Shown: positions 8,630 through 16,679 of the stretch, in pieces | Layout of the letters: each line of letters starts with the position of its first letter | Numbering within the stretch: position 1 is the stretch's first letter | DNA from: Eubacterium sp. | Lineage (GTDB): Bacteria; Bacillota; Clostridia; Lachnospirales; Lachnospiraceae | Reading direction: 5' to 3' | NCBI GenBank assembly: GCA_017539165.1 | Contig: JAFYHN010000084.1 | Coordinates: 43,106 to 107,105 of the forward strand | Length of the DNA: 64,000 nt | The notes under the pieces: generated by a model | The model's input: only the letters and a program-made list of their open reading frames with translations | Database searches by the model: none | What the model was told of the DNA's origin: nothing | Position numbers and translations under genes: made by a program

Positions 8630-10672
8630 ATGGCAAAACAAAAAAACAAATCATCAACGATGATTAAATTACTTGCTAAGAGAAATATAATACATAATAA
8701 AATAAAGGCTATGTTTTCGCTCGTTACAATCGTACTAGCTACTAGTCTGATTATGGGCCTGTCTGTATTTGAAAGCTGTTATAAAACAGATATGATACGT
8801 GGCGTTGAAGGTCAGCCACAGGTTGAATTTATTGGTGTGACTTTTGAACAGTCAAAAGCTATTCAGAGTGATAGTGAAGTTGAGTCTTCTTCGGTTAAGG
8901 AAGTAGACGGTGCATACGATATTCAGGTAAATGTGGTAGATGCCAGAAAAATGACTCAGCTTGGTTTTGTGACGGCAGTTGAGAATATAGCAGATAGGGC
9001 AGAGGTAGAAGGTACACATATACAGAAAAATGCTGCGTTTATAAACACACTTCCTGAGGGAGGACTAATAAACTCAGAAAACCTTCTGATTCTCCTTATT
9101 GGAATTCTTGTGATCATCGTCAGTGCACTTGTAGTTTACAATGTTTTTTATCTTGCGATAGTAAGTCAGATAAAAGAGTTTGGTCAGTTAAAGGCGTTGG
9201 GAATGACTGAAAAGCAGATAACAAGAATGACAAAGTATGAGAGTAAAATGCTTTGTTTTATGGGGATTCCGATCGGACTCGTTATCGGAAGTATTTTTGG
9301 TCGTTCATTTTATCCAAATGGTTGGAGCTGGACCAAAGCTGTGATCATTGGGATTTTTGTGAGTTTTATCGTATACCGGGCTGTAAGAATGTCTATTATG
9401 AAACCAACAAAACTTGCTGCAAAGGTATCACCTATAAATGCTCTTAAGTTTACTGGAGATAATGACTTTAAGCAAAAGGGAAAAACGACTCGTCTAAAGA
9501 GAAAACTTTCACCAATGAATATAGCATTTATAAGTATAAGGACTAATTGGCGACGTTTTGCAATCACGGTTGTATCATTGGGAATCAGTGGGCTGCTTTT
9601 TACTTTGGCATCTGTATATATATCTTCGGTAGATGTGGAATCTATTGTTAAGAAGGGTGTTTATAAATATGGTCAGTACCTTATCCAGCCTCTTGTAGAT
9701 GATGCGGATGAGTATATCGCGGGAAAAGAAATTGTATCGGACATCGAATCAATGGACGGAGTTAAATCGGTTAAGCAGGCTCGAGAGATAGAAGCAGTAT
9801 GGGCATACGGAAGCTCAAGTGTGGATGATCAGGCATCGGTTATCAGAGAAGTTGATTTTGTGGATATCGCTTCGGAACTAGTTGAAGGTGATGTGAGTTA
9901 TCAATCGCTTGTAAATGGCAATATGGTTTTGATGGTTGAAGGACTTGAAGATATCCACGTTGGTGACAGCGTAACAATGCAGTTGGCAGATAAGTCTGAA
10001 AAGACTTATGTGGTCGGAGGGATGCTTACTGAATCTTTATACTCTGACACAGTTTTATATGGTGGTTGGTTTGTTATTCCAGAAGAGCTGATAGATGAGA
10101 GTGAGAGACAGAATATTAAAACTACTGATATGATCGTTTCGATTGATAAGTCAAAGGAAGATAAGGTTGAAGGTAATCTTACTGAACTTATGAGTCAGAA
10201 TAGTTATCTCAATCTGACTACATTTGATGAGGCGGTTGATGCAAAGAGAGAATCATTTAAACAGGTAAGTTTCGCGCTGATCGGAATCACAATATTCCTG
10301 ATCTTGTTCAGTATCATAAACTTTATAAGTACCGTGATCATAAATCTTGCTACAAAGAAGCAGGAATTTGCAGTACTTCAATCAATCGGAATGAAGAAAA
10401 AAGAAGTCGAGAAGATGGAAGTTGGAGAAGGTATAATAATAGTTGTTGGAAGTGCATCTGTAACATTCCTGTTTGGAAATATATTGGGCAGATTCATTAT
10501 CGGAGCGTTGAAGAATTCAGGAATGTTTTATCTATCGTATTCATTTCCAACCGGACTCTTTGTCGGATATATCATATCGCTTCTGATCATATCGGCATTA
10601 GTAGTTCTGTGTATCTTCAGAGTGCTTCAGCAACATTCGATAGTAGAACAGCTGAGACAAAGTGCTATATAA
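8630..10672 (+). CDS. FtsX/MacB-type ABC permease
   Basis: 680 residues from ATG 8630, which follows AGGAGGAG; an upstream TTG at 8591 overlaps the ATPase gene and is unlikely. It has an N-terminal anchor helix (about 30-50), a short extracellular part, a three-helix FtsX domain near 155-260, a second anchor near 310-330, a larger extracellular domain, and a final FtsX domain (about 545-680). Duplicated FtsX domains are as in BceB-like and lipoprotein-type permeases. The first extracellular domain is short (about 110 residues) compared with MacB. It probably removes or exports a peptide or lipid-linked substrate with the preceding ATPase. Confidence 0.86.
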   Translation: MAKQKNKSSTMIKLLAKRNIIHNKIKAMFSLVTIVLATSLIMGLSVFESCYKTDMIRGVEGQPQVEFIGVTFEQSKAIQSDSEVESSSVKEVDGAYDIQVNVVDARKMTQLGFVTAVENIADRAEVEGTHIQKNAAFINTLPEGGLINSENLLILLIGILVIIVSALVVYNVFYLAIVSQIKEFGQLKALGMTEKQITRMTKYESKMLCFMGIPIGLVIGSIFGRSFYPNGWSWTKAVIIGIFVSFIVYRAVRMSIMKPTKLAAKVSPINALKFTGDNDFKQKGKTTRLKRKLSPMNIAFISIRTNWRRFAITVVSLGISGLLFTLASVYISSVDVESIVKKGVYKYGQYLIQPLVDDADEYIAGKEIVSDIESMDGVKSVKQAREIEAVWAYGSSSVDDQASVIREVDFVDIASELVEGDVSYQSLVNGNMVLMVEGLEDIHVGDSVTMQLADKSEKTYVVGGMLTESLYSDTVLYGGWFVIPEELIDESERQNIKTTDMIVSIDKSKEDKVEGNLTELMSQNSYLNLTTFDEAVDAKRESFKQVSFALIGITIFLILFSIINFISTVIINLATKKQEFAVLQSIGMKKKEVEKMEVGEGIIIVVGSASVTFLFGNILGRFIIGALKNSGMFYLSYSFPTGLFVGYIISLLIISALVVLCIFRVLQQHSIVEQLRQSAI

Positions 10673-10710
10673 GTTACTGGGATTAAATAAATAGTTGATA
10701 AAAAAATAAT

Positions 10711-10750
10711 GCCGACACCTGTATACAGATACATAGGTGTCGGCGTTTTA
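10711..10750. terminator. bidirectional terminator between the ABC permease and deoB
   Basis: Perfect 10-bp stem GCCGACACCT (10711-10720) / AGGTGTCGGC (10735-10744) with a 14-nt loop. TTTTA follows on the plus strand and an A-run precedes it, giving a U-tract for the minus-strand transcript too. It lies between two converging genes. Confidence 0.88.
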
Positions 10751-10759
10751 TTATACAGA

Positions 10760-11956
10760 TTATATAGACTTTACGGTATCGTATTTGCTGTTTCCAATTG
10801 GAAGTTTTCCGGATATTCCAAGTATTTCTCTTACGGTTTCTCCGATATCTGCAAATGAAGTACCGGTTCCAAGGTTAATTCCGGCTTTGATTACATTTCC
10901 GTAGAGTAAGAAAGGTACATATTCTCTTGTGTGATCTGTGCCCTTAAAAGTAGGATCGCAGCCATGGTCAGCTGTAATGACGATCACATCATCAGATTCT
11001 TCGACCTGGAAGGTTCCGATCTTCTTCATAAGTTCACCAAGTCTTTTATCGAAGTTTTCAAGACCTTTGGCATATCCTTCGACATCTCTTCTGTGACCCC
11101 AGGTTGAATCAAACTCAACAAGATTGGTAAAGATAAGTCCGTCTTTTACTATATCAAGAGCTTCTATTGTTTTATCCATTCCGTCTTCGTTATCAACGGT
11201 ATGAACTGCTTCGGTTATTCCGACACCAGCAAAGATATCTTCAATCTTACCAACCGCATATACAGGTTTACCGCTATTCTTGATCATAGTAAGCAGGTTA
11301 TTCTCGTCGGGTTTTCTTGAAAAATCTCGACGGTTTGCAGTTCTGACATACGTACCGTTTTCGGAAATATAAGGTCTGGCAATAACTCTTGCTACATTAT
11401 GTTTGCCTGTAAGTATACCTCTTGCTATCCTACACATTTCATATAACTTTTCAGGTGGGTAGATGCTTTCATCGCAAGCTATCTGAAATACGCTGTCAGC
11501 TGAAGTGTATATAATAGGCTTTTTGGTAGCCTTCATTTCATCGCCGTATTCATTTATGATAGCAGTTCCTGAAGCTACTCCATTATATAAGATTCCGGGA
11601 ACTCCGGTTTTGGCAACAAATGCATTGATTATCTCTTCAGGAAATCCATCCGGATAAGTTGGAAAACGCTCAGGTGTATATATTCCTGTCATCTCCCAAT
11701 GACCGATAGTGGTGTCCTTTCCTGCTGACATTTCTGCCAGGCGTCCGTATGCCCCGATAGGTTTTTCAACCGGCTGAACTCCAGACATTCCTTCTATATT
11801 TCCATAACCGATACTTCTCATATTTGGTATCTGAAGATCAGGGAAATGCTCCATTATATGACCGATAGTATTGCATCCTATATCATCAAAATCAGCTGCA
11901 TCTGCTGCTTCACCCATACCTACACTGTCCAAAACTATCCATATTACTCTACTCAT
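10760..11956 (-). CDS. deoB: phosphopentomutase
   Basis: Interconverts ribose-1-phosphate and ribose-5-phosphate (or the deoxy forms) in nucleoside salvage. The 398 residues match the family length. The alkaline-phosphatase-superfamily metal site is visible: VLDSVGMGE at the start, GKDTTIGHWE (Thr accepting phosphate), and ITADHGCDPTFKGTDHTRE near the C-terminus. A strong ribosome site (AAGGAGG) precedes ATG 11956. It stands alone, convergent with the ABC genes and divergent from the two-component system. No other nucleoside gene is nearby. Confidence 0.97.
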   Translation of the reverse strand: MSRVIWIVLDSVGMGEAADAADFDDIGCNTIGHIMEHFPDLQIPNMRSIGYGNIEGMSGVQPVEKPIGAYGRLAEMSAGKDTTIGHWEMTGIYTPERFPTYPDGFPEEIINAFVAKTGVPGILYNGVASGTAIINEYGDEMKATKKPIIYTSADSVFQIACDESIYPPEKLYEMCRIARGILTGKHNVARVIARPYISENGTYVRTANRRDFSRKPDENNLLTMIKNSGKPVYAVGKIEDIFAGVGITEAVHTVDNEDGMDKTIEALDIVKDGLIFTNLVEFDSTWGHRRDVEGYAKGLENFDKRLGELMKKIGTFQVEESDDVIVITADHGCDPTFKGTDHTREYVPFLLYGNVIKAGINLGTGTSFADIGETVREILGISGKLPIGNSKYDTVKSI

Positions 11957-11997
11957 TAAAAATCCTCCTTCTCACAGACGTTTGACTATGTACCTAT

Positions 11998-12026
11998 ACA
12001 ATACTAAACGATGATTAGGTTGGCAA
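11998..12026 (-). promoter_or_regulatory. sigma-A promoter of deoB
   Basis: On the minus strand TTGCCA (12026-12021), a 17-bp spacer, then TATTGT (12003-11998). It is about 40 bp upstream of the deoB start codon and is a good match in sequence and spacing. Confidence 0.6.
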
Positions 12027-12092
12027 GAAAATAATACTATGCTTTTGTTGTTTCCGAGATTTACGGTTTTAATATTGATTTAAGCTTTATGG

Positions 12093-12121
12093 TATTTAAT
12101 TAAATCGTAATATGATATAAT
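12093..12121 (+). promoter_or_regulatory. probable promoter of the two-component system
   Basis: A perfect -10 TATAAT at 12116-12121. The -35 region at 17 bp (TATTTA, 12093-12098) is poor, which would fit activator dependence, for example autoregulation by the encoded response regulator. It is 64 bp before the start codon. Confidence 0.5.
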
Positions 12122-12184
12122 TTTATTGGTTTTTTGAAACTGCAGATCACTTTCTTATTAAAAAATAGAGGGGTGACAAACTAT

Positions 12185-12874
12185 ATGAGAATATTATTAG
12201 TTGAAGATGAGCGTTCGCTTTCAGACCTTGTAGCTGAGAGGTTGAAAAAAGAAAGATATATAATTGACGTATCCTATGATGGCGAAGATGGACTATATAA
12301 TGCACTTACCGGGATATATGACCTGATCCTTCTCGATATCATGCTTCCGAAGAAGGACGGAATTGAGATCCTGAAAGAAATCAGAGCTGAAGGCATTAAT
12401 TCTAAGGTTATCATGATGACTGCAAAGAGCGAACTCGAAGATAAGCTGAAGGGATTCAGCGAGGGTGCAAATGATTACGTGCCGAAGCCATTTCATATAG
12501 ATGAGCTTGTGGCTCGTGTGAATGCCCAGCTGCGTGTGATCAGCACTGTTAAGGAAGAGCTGGAATTTGGAAATGTCATCCTGGACTATAAAACTCCTGC
12601 AGTCAAAAACAAAAACACAGGAGAGAGTATCAAGATAAATAATAAAGAGTTTCAGCTTCTTGAATACTTTTTAATGAATAACAATCAGGTGCTCTCGAAA
12701 GATATGATATTTGATAGAGTGTGGGGGATGGATAATGATACACTTTCAAATAATCTAGAGGCATACCTTTCATTTGTCCGTAAAAAGCTAAAGGCTATTG
12801 AAGCTGATATTACAGTTAAATCAATCCGAAATATGGGATATAGAATGGAGAAATTGGATGAAGGAACTAAGTAG
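12185..12874 (+). CDS. OmpR-family response regulator
   Basis: 229 residues: an N-terminal receiver with acidic VEDE, phospho-acceptor Asp in LLDIMLP, and Lys in PKPFH, then a winged-helix DNA-binding domain ending in KSIRNMGYRME. The start ATG 12185 follows AGAGGGGTG; the frame extends upstream to 12134 without a ribosome site. It overlaps the kinase gene by 17 bp, so the pair is co-translated. The target is unknown; the nearby MacB-like pair at 7951-10672 is a candidate, as such transporters are often controlled by adjacent two-component systems. Confidence 0.95.
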   Translation: MRILLVEDERSLSDLVAERLKKERYIIDVSYDGEDGLYNALTGIYDLILLDIMLPKKDGIEILKEIRAEGINSKVIMMTAKSELEDKLKGFSEGANDYVPKPFHIDELVARVNAQLRVISTVKEELEFGNVILDYKTPAVKNKNTGESIKINNKEFQLLEYFLMNNNQVLSKDMIFDRVWGMDNDTLSNNLEAYLSFVRKKLKAIEADITVKSIRNMGYRMEKLDEGTK

Positions 12875-14102
12875 AAAAGTCTTTCTGACAGTTTTCGGTA
12901 TCCTATCATTTTTCCTTATAGTAAGCCTTTTTATTGTAAATGTTTCAAGCTATAGAAGGGAATATGATGGAGTAAAAAGAAATCTGGAAATGGATATTAT
13001 GGAAGGACCGGGGAGATTCAAGAGACCAGATCAGCCGGATCATGATCCTGATAAGGAGAAGGGACCGGACTTTGATGAGATAGATAATGTCTGGATCATG
13101 GATTACGAGGTTTATGTCGTGCATCTGTATTCTGATGGCACTGTTCTTAAGATTGATAATCTGGGTAATGAGGATTCAGATTTTGATGTAGATTCTGCGA
13201 TTGATGACATTTTACAGAACAGTACAAGAGGTACACTGAAAGTAGAGAATCTGTATAGAGGAAAGTATTCATACAATTACATACGGGATAACATGGTTGT
13301 GATCATAAATGATTCAAATATATCAGAGAAGATAAGAAAACTATTGATAGAAAGTATAGGAGTATTCTTATTGATAGAGCTTATCATTTTGGTGATATCC
13401 AAGATGCTGACAGGTTGGATCACGAGGCCTGCGAAGGAGGCATTTGAAAAACAGCGTGAGTTTATAGCAGATGCATCTCATGAACTTAAAACTCCGCTTG
13501 CTGTTATAATGGCGTCTTCTGATGAGATGATGGCGGATGAGTCGAATAAGAAATATCTTGAGAATATCAAGTATGAATCTGACAGAATGAATAAACTTAT
13601 CGCCGGACTTCTTGACCTTTCAAAACTTGAAGAGGGCGTATCTAAAGAAAACTATGTTGATAAGAATCTGTCGAAGATTGTTGAAAAAACGGCACTTGTT
13701 TTTGAAGGTGTGGCATTTGAAGAAGGAGTGATGATAGAAACTGATCTTGAAGAAGATATAATCCATAAATGCAGCAAAGAAGAGATAGAAAAACTTGTCT
13801 CAATTCTTTTGGATAATGCGATAAAGCACAGTTATAAAGATAGCACGATCCGAGTCGAGCTTAAAAGGAAGAGTGGGATAATACTAAAAATCACTAATAA
13901 AGGTGACCCGATAAAAGAAGGAGATGAAGAAAAAATCTTTGAAAGGTTCTATCGGGCAGATAAATCACGTAGCAGAAGTGATAATCGTTACGGCCTGGGG
14001 CTTGCGATAGCTAAGCGTATAGTTCTGAACCATGGCGGGACTATTAAAGCTGTTTCTGATAGAGAGAAAAGTGAGACGATTTTTAGAGTTGAATTTAAAT
14101 GA
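12858..14102 (+). CDS. membrane sensor histidine kinase
   Basis: 414 residues from ATG 12858, the start with GGAG at proper distance. TM1 is near residues 8-27, followed by an extracytoplasmic domain of about 140 residues that is unusually acidic and Pro-rich at its start (PDQPDHDPDKEKGPDFDE), then TM2 near 175-195. The DHp helix has the H-box FIADASHELKTPLA, followed by a HATPase with N-box LDNAIKHS and G-box YGLGLAIAK. No clear HAMP domain is seen. It is the partner of the overlapping OmpR-type regulator. The ligand cannot be read from the sequence; the acidic loop could bind cations or cationic peptides (speculative). Confidence 0.93.
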   Translation: MKELSRKVFLTVFGILSFFLIVSLFIVNVSSYRREYDGVKRNLEMDIMEGPGRFKRPDQPDHDPDKEKGPDFDEIDNVWIMDYEVYVVHLYSDGTVLKIDNLGNEDSDFDVDSAIDDILQNSTRGTLKVENLYRGKYSYNYIRDNMVVIINDSNISEKIRKLLIESIGVFLLIELIILVISKMLTGWITRPAKEAFEKQREFIADASHELKTPLAVIMASSDEMMADESNKKYLENIKYESDRMNKLIAGLLDLSKLEEGVSKENYVDKNLSKIVEKTALVFEGVAFEEGVMIETDLEEDIIHKCSKEEIEKLVSILLDNAIKHSYKDSTIRVELKRKSGIILKITNKGDPIKEGDEEKIFERFYRADKSRSRSDNRYGLGLAIAKRIVLNHGGTIKAVSDREKSETIFRVEFK

Positions 14103-14141
14103 TAAATAGTTACGATTCAGCGCTGCGATAGCAGCAGTAGA

Positions 14142-14215
14142 ACATTGAACATAAGACTTTTTTATGCTTGCATAAGGAAAAGTCGTTGTTCGATGTGGAC
14201 TTAAGAGTGTTTTTT
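14142..14215 (+). terminator. long nested hairpin with T-run after the kinase gene
   Basis: Arms ACATTGAAC (14142-14150) and GTTCGATGT (14188-14196) pair with one G-T. Inside, GACTTTT (14155-14161) pairs with AAAAGTC (14178-14184), and TTATGC/GCATAA forms the tip. A run of six T lies at 14210-14215. It could be the terminator of the two-component operon or a small structured RNA. Confidence 0.5.
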
Positions 14216-14249
14216 GAGTCAACCGTGAATAGTAGCGATAAATAGATAA

Positions 14250-14280
14250 AAACTAAGGCAGTGGGAAAATCCACTGCCTT
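14250..14280 (-). terminator. terminator of the minus-strand 54-residue gene (possibly bidirectional)
   Basis: Perfect 10-bp stem AAGGCAGTGG (14255-14264) / CCACTGCCTT (14271-14280) with a 6-nt loop. On the minus strand it is followed by AGTTTTTATC, a good U-tract; on the plus strand only TTTAAT follows. Confidence 0.75.
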
Positions 14281-14340
14281 TAATCGTGTTATGGCTAAAA
14301 AGTAGAAAGCTGGTAGTATATTTTGGTATCTTACTCAGAG

Positions 14341-14505
14341 TTAGTCGATATCTTCCTTGTCAACAAGCACATATATAGCTGTCTCGTACAGATTCTCCGC
14401 AATGGTAAATCCAGCGTCGAGCAAAGCCTTTTTAATCTGATCCTTGTAATCGCTACCTTCCTTGTCGTCAATAGTTACACATGCGATCTGATATAATTCA
14501 CTCAT
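14341..14505 (-). CDS. 54-residue protein of unknown function
   Basis: Short gene on the minus strand: ATG at 14505 preceded by GAGGAGGGG at ideal distance, a -10 TATAAT (14531-14526) upstream, and a terminator downstream at 14255-14280, so it has all the parts of a real monocistronic gene. The protein is acidic and soluble, starting MSELYQIACV and containing KKALLDAGFTIAENLYE and VLVDKEDID; the pattern beta-helix-beta suggests a small alpha/beta fold. There is one Cys. I do not recognise a family. It is divergent from the hydE/Nif-like operon. Confidence 0.7.
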   Translation of the reverse strand: MSELYQIACVTIDDKEGSDYKDQIKKALLDAGFTIAENLYETAIYVLVDKEDID

Positions 14506-14652
14506 ATTAACCCCTCCTCAATTCCATTATAGGAAACTCTCCAGGTCTACAATTATCCATAACGTATTACTTACAAGATCATTTTGTTATAATTTATTAT
14601 AGCATTTTGACAAGATTCTTACCAACTCTTTTTTAGTTTTCTCTAAGGTATC

Positions 14653-14705
14653 AACATGCTGTTTTTTCAAAGTGTTGCAGTTGACACACTTGACGGCAGC
14701 ATGTT
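14653..14705. promoter_or_regulatory. inverted repeat (operator-like) overlapping the hydE operon promoter
   Basis: Perfect 9-bp arms AACATGCTG (14653-14661) and CAGCATGTT (14697-14705). A second nested inverted repeat with one bulge lies inside (TCAAAGTGT about 14667-14675 with ACACTTGA about 14686-14693). The arms flank the -35 hexamer and end at the -10 hexamer of the promoter at 14681-14710, so a bound regulator would block or loop the promoter. As DNA it could extrude a cruciform; most of it is upstream of the expected transcription start. Confidence 0.55.
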
Positions 14706-14710
14706 AGAAT
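14681..14710 (+). promoter_or_regulatory. sigma-A promoter of the hydE / nitrogenase-like / hyp operon
   Basis: TTGACA (14681-14686), 18-bp spacer, TAGAAT (14705-14710). The -35 is a perfect match and the -10 matches in 5 of 6 positions. The predicted start near 14717 gives a leader of about 140 nt before hydE, enough for the structured element and terminator at 14734-14836. Confidence 0.75.
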
Positions 14711-14733
14711 TAGCCCAAATATATAGAATAAAA

Positions 14734-14836
14734 AAGATCAACCTGATATTGAAACCTCCGGATTTCGGAGCTTGAGATAGAAGCTTGTGGATAGGATAAC
14801 TATGGCACTCTTCTGTCATTTTGAAGAGTGCCTTTT
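14734..14836 (+). ncRNA. structured 5' leader with intrinsic terminator (candidate riboswitch/attenuator)
   Basis: The leader contains successive hairpins: ATCA-ACC-TGAT (14737-14747), CTCCG-GATTT-CGGAG (14756-14770), AGCTT-GAGATAG-AAGCT (14769-14785, competing by two bases with the previous one) and ATAG-GATAA-CTAT (14791-14803). A perfect terminator then follows: GGCACTCTT (14804-14812) / AAGAGTGCC (14824-14832) plus TTTT. The hydE start is 25 nt further. This layout, promoter then compact folded RNA then terminator then operon, is that of a riboswitch or protein-controlled attenuator. It does not match any riboswitch consensus I can recall with confidence. Seen: hairpins and terminator. 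Inferred: regulation of the whole 14-kb operon. Confidence 0.6.
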
Positions 14837-14857
14837 AATGTTTAGGAGCAAAGTATT

Positions 14858-15922
14858 ATGTCTGACAACATAATCTTCAATTTAATAGATAAGCTTGAAG
14901 CTGAGAACAGTCTTTCAAGAGATGAGTGGAAGACTCTTATAGGTGGGATATCCGTTGAAGCTATGGAATATGCTGCTAAGAAGGCAAGAGCGGTTGCAGA
15001 CAGAATCTATGGTAAAGATATATTCATCCGTGGAATAGTAGAGTTTTCAAATATCTGCAGTCGGAACTGTTATTACTGTGGACTCAGAGCAGGGAATGCC
15101 GGTCTTGAAAGATACCGCCTTAGTCCTGATGACATCCTGGAATGCTGCAGAAGTGGGTATGAATATGGTTTCAGGACATTTGTCCTTCAGAGTGGAGAGG
15201 ATCCTTATTATGATACAGAGACTATATGTTCAATTGTTAGAAGGATTAAAGAAGAATTTCCAGATTGTGCGGTAACACTTTCCATAGGTGAGAAGAGTTA
15301 CGAGGAATATAAGGCGTATAAAGACGCCGGTGCAGACAGATATCTACTGAGACACGAGACGGCAAACGAAGCGCATTATCAGAAACTCCATCCGGAGAAT
15401 ATGTCATGGAAGAATCGTATGAGATGCTTGAAGGATCTGAAGAAACTCGGCTATCAGACTGGATGCGGGATTATGATTGGATCTCCATACCAGACAATAG
15501 ATTGTCTTGTAGACGATATGATGTTCATGCAGGATTTTAAACCTGAGATGATAGGGCTGGGACCATTTCTGCCTCATTCAGATACGCCATTTAAAGATGC
15601 GCCAAAGGGTTCATATGAGATGACATTATATCTTATAAGTTTATGCAGACTTATGCTTCCGAATGTCCTGCTTCCAGCAACTACAGCGCTGGGCACTATT
15701 AAACCTGATGGACGTGAACAGGGAGTCCTGGCAGGAGCAAATGTTATAATGCCAAACCTTTCACCGGTTCAGGTAAGGGACAAATATATGTTATATGACA
15801 ACAAAATCTGTACAGGTGAAGCTTCCGGTGAATGTAAGGCCTGTATAGAAGCAAGAGTTAAGAGCGTAGGATATCAGGTTGCAATAACCCGTGGTGATCA
15901 CATACGAGGTGAGAAGATATGA
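14858..15922 (+). CDS. hydE: [FeFe]-hydrogenase maturase HydE (radical SAM)
   Basis: Radical SAM enzyme that acts on the Fe(CO)2CN-cysteine synthon from HydG on the way to the H-cluster 2Fe unit. 354 residues, the usual HydE length. The SAM cluster motif CSRNCYYCG (Cys67, 71, 74) follows IRGIVEFSN, and [19 protein letters not shown] and ATTALGT are HydE signatures. The C-terminal Cys-X7-Cys-X2-Cys ([12 protein letters not shown]) marks the second cluster site found in some HydE proteins. It starts with AGGAGC upstream of ATG 14858 and overlaps the next NifH-like gene by 4 bp, so it is translationally coupled to nitrogenase-like genes rather than to hydF or hydA. It may serve the hydrogenase, the Nif-like system, or both. 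HydG is not in the window. Confidence 0.93.
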   Translation: MSDNIIFNLIDKLEAENSLSRDEWKTLIGGISVEAMEYAAKKARAVADRIYGKDIFIRGIVEFSNICSRNCYYCGLRAGNAGLERYRLSPDDILECCRSGYEYGFRTFVLQSGEDPYYDTETICSIVRRIKEEFPDCAVTLSIGEKSYEEYKAYKDAGADRYLLRHETANEAHYQKLHPENMSWKNRMRCLKDLKKLGYQTGCGIMIGSPYQTIDCLVDDMMFMQDFKPEMIGLGPFLPHSDTPFKDAPKGSYEMTLYLISLCRLMLPNVLLPATTALGTIKPDGREQGVLAGANVIMPNLSPVQVRDKYMLYDNKICTGEASGECKACIEARVKSVGYQVAITRGDHIRGEKI

Positions 15923-16668
15923 TCAAATTTGCGATATACGGAAAAGGTGGAATAGGAAAGTCGACTCTTTCGTCTAATCTGAGCGCTGCTATGGCAGCCA
16001 GGGGTCTTACAGTCATGCAGATAGGCTGCGACCCTAAGGCAGATTCGACATCGCTTCTCAGACCTAAAGAAGAGATGACAACTGTGCTTGATCTTGTAAG
16101 GAGCGGTAAGCCATTTACGCTTCAGGATATGGTAAAGGAGAGTTCGGCAGGTGTTCTCTGTGTCGAAGCGGGTGGTCCTGTTCCGGGACTCGGATGTGCT
16201 GGAAGAGGAATAATAAATGCTCTCGAGTCGCTCGAGTCAAAAGGTGCATATAAGGTATATAAACCGGACGTAGTTATATATGATGTTCTCGGCGATGTAG
16301 TCTGTGGTGGATTCACAATGCCTATGAGAAAAGGCTATGCGGACAAAGTTTATATCGTTACCTCTGGAGAGAAAATGTCCATATATGCAGCAGCAAATAT
16401 AGCGATGGCAGTAGAGAATTTCAAGAAGCGTGATTATGCAAAACTTGGAGGAATCATACTGAACTGTCGTGGCGTTGAAGATGAAGAAAAGAGGGCACAG
16501 GAACTGGCTTCTGATTTCGATACAGAGGTACTGACTGTTGTGCCAAGAGATAACATATTTGAGAAGGCTGAAGCGGCCGGTAAGACTGTAGTTGAGCTTT
16601 ATCCAGACAGTGAAGTAACTAAGATACTTCTCGGGGCAGCAGACAGAATAATGACTCAGTTTAAGTAA
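15919..16668 (+). CDS. NifH-like ATPase / reductase 1
   Basis: Homodimeric P-loop ATPase that would deliver electrons from a shared 4Fe-4S cluster to a nitrogenase-like partner. 249 residues, shorter than NifH (about 290). Walker A GKGGIGKS (8-15), CDPKADST, and the two cluster cysteines in GLGCAGRG (Cys93) and DVVCGGF (Cys129) are all kept. ATG overlaps the hydE stop (ATGA). Its partners are encoded directly downstream (16680 and 18041). It is a paralogue of 19226-19990. Close relatives are NifH, ChlL/BchL and CfbC; the operon has neither nif core genes (nifB is absent) nor chlorophyll or F430 genes, so a different reductase is expected. Confidence 0.92.
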   Translation: MIKFAIYGKGGIGKSTLSSNLSAAMAARGLTVMQIGCDPKADSTSLLRPKEEMTTVLDLVRSGKPFTLQDMVKESSAGVLCVEAGGPVPGLGCAGRGIINALESLESKGAYKVYKPDVVIYDVLGDVVCGGFTMPMRKGYADKVYIVTSGEKMSIYAAANIAMAVENFKKRDYAKLGGIILNCRGVEDEEKRAQELASDFDTEVLTVVPRDNIFEKAEAAGKTVVELYPDSEVTKILLGAADRIMTQFK

Positions 16669-16679
16669 AGGGACAGGAT

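Noticed and set aside
14734-14836. Known riboswitch classes (SAM, preQ1, c-di-GMP, THF, fluoride, Ni/Co, molybdenum cofactor)
   Set aside because: None of their conserved cores as I remember them could be placed on the leader; a computed covariance search is still needed, so I left it unassigned.
14858-15922. Biotin synthase (BioB) or methylornithine synthase (PylB) instead of HydE
   Set aside because: Motifs [19 protein letters not shown] and ATTALGT and the C-terminal CX7CX2C fit HydE better.
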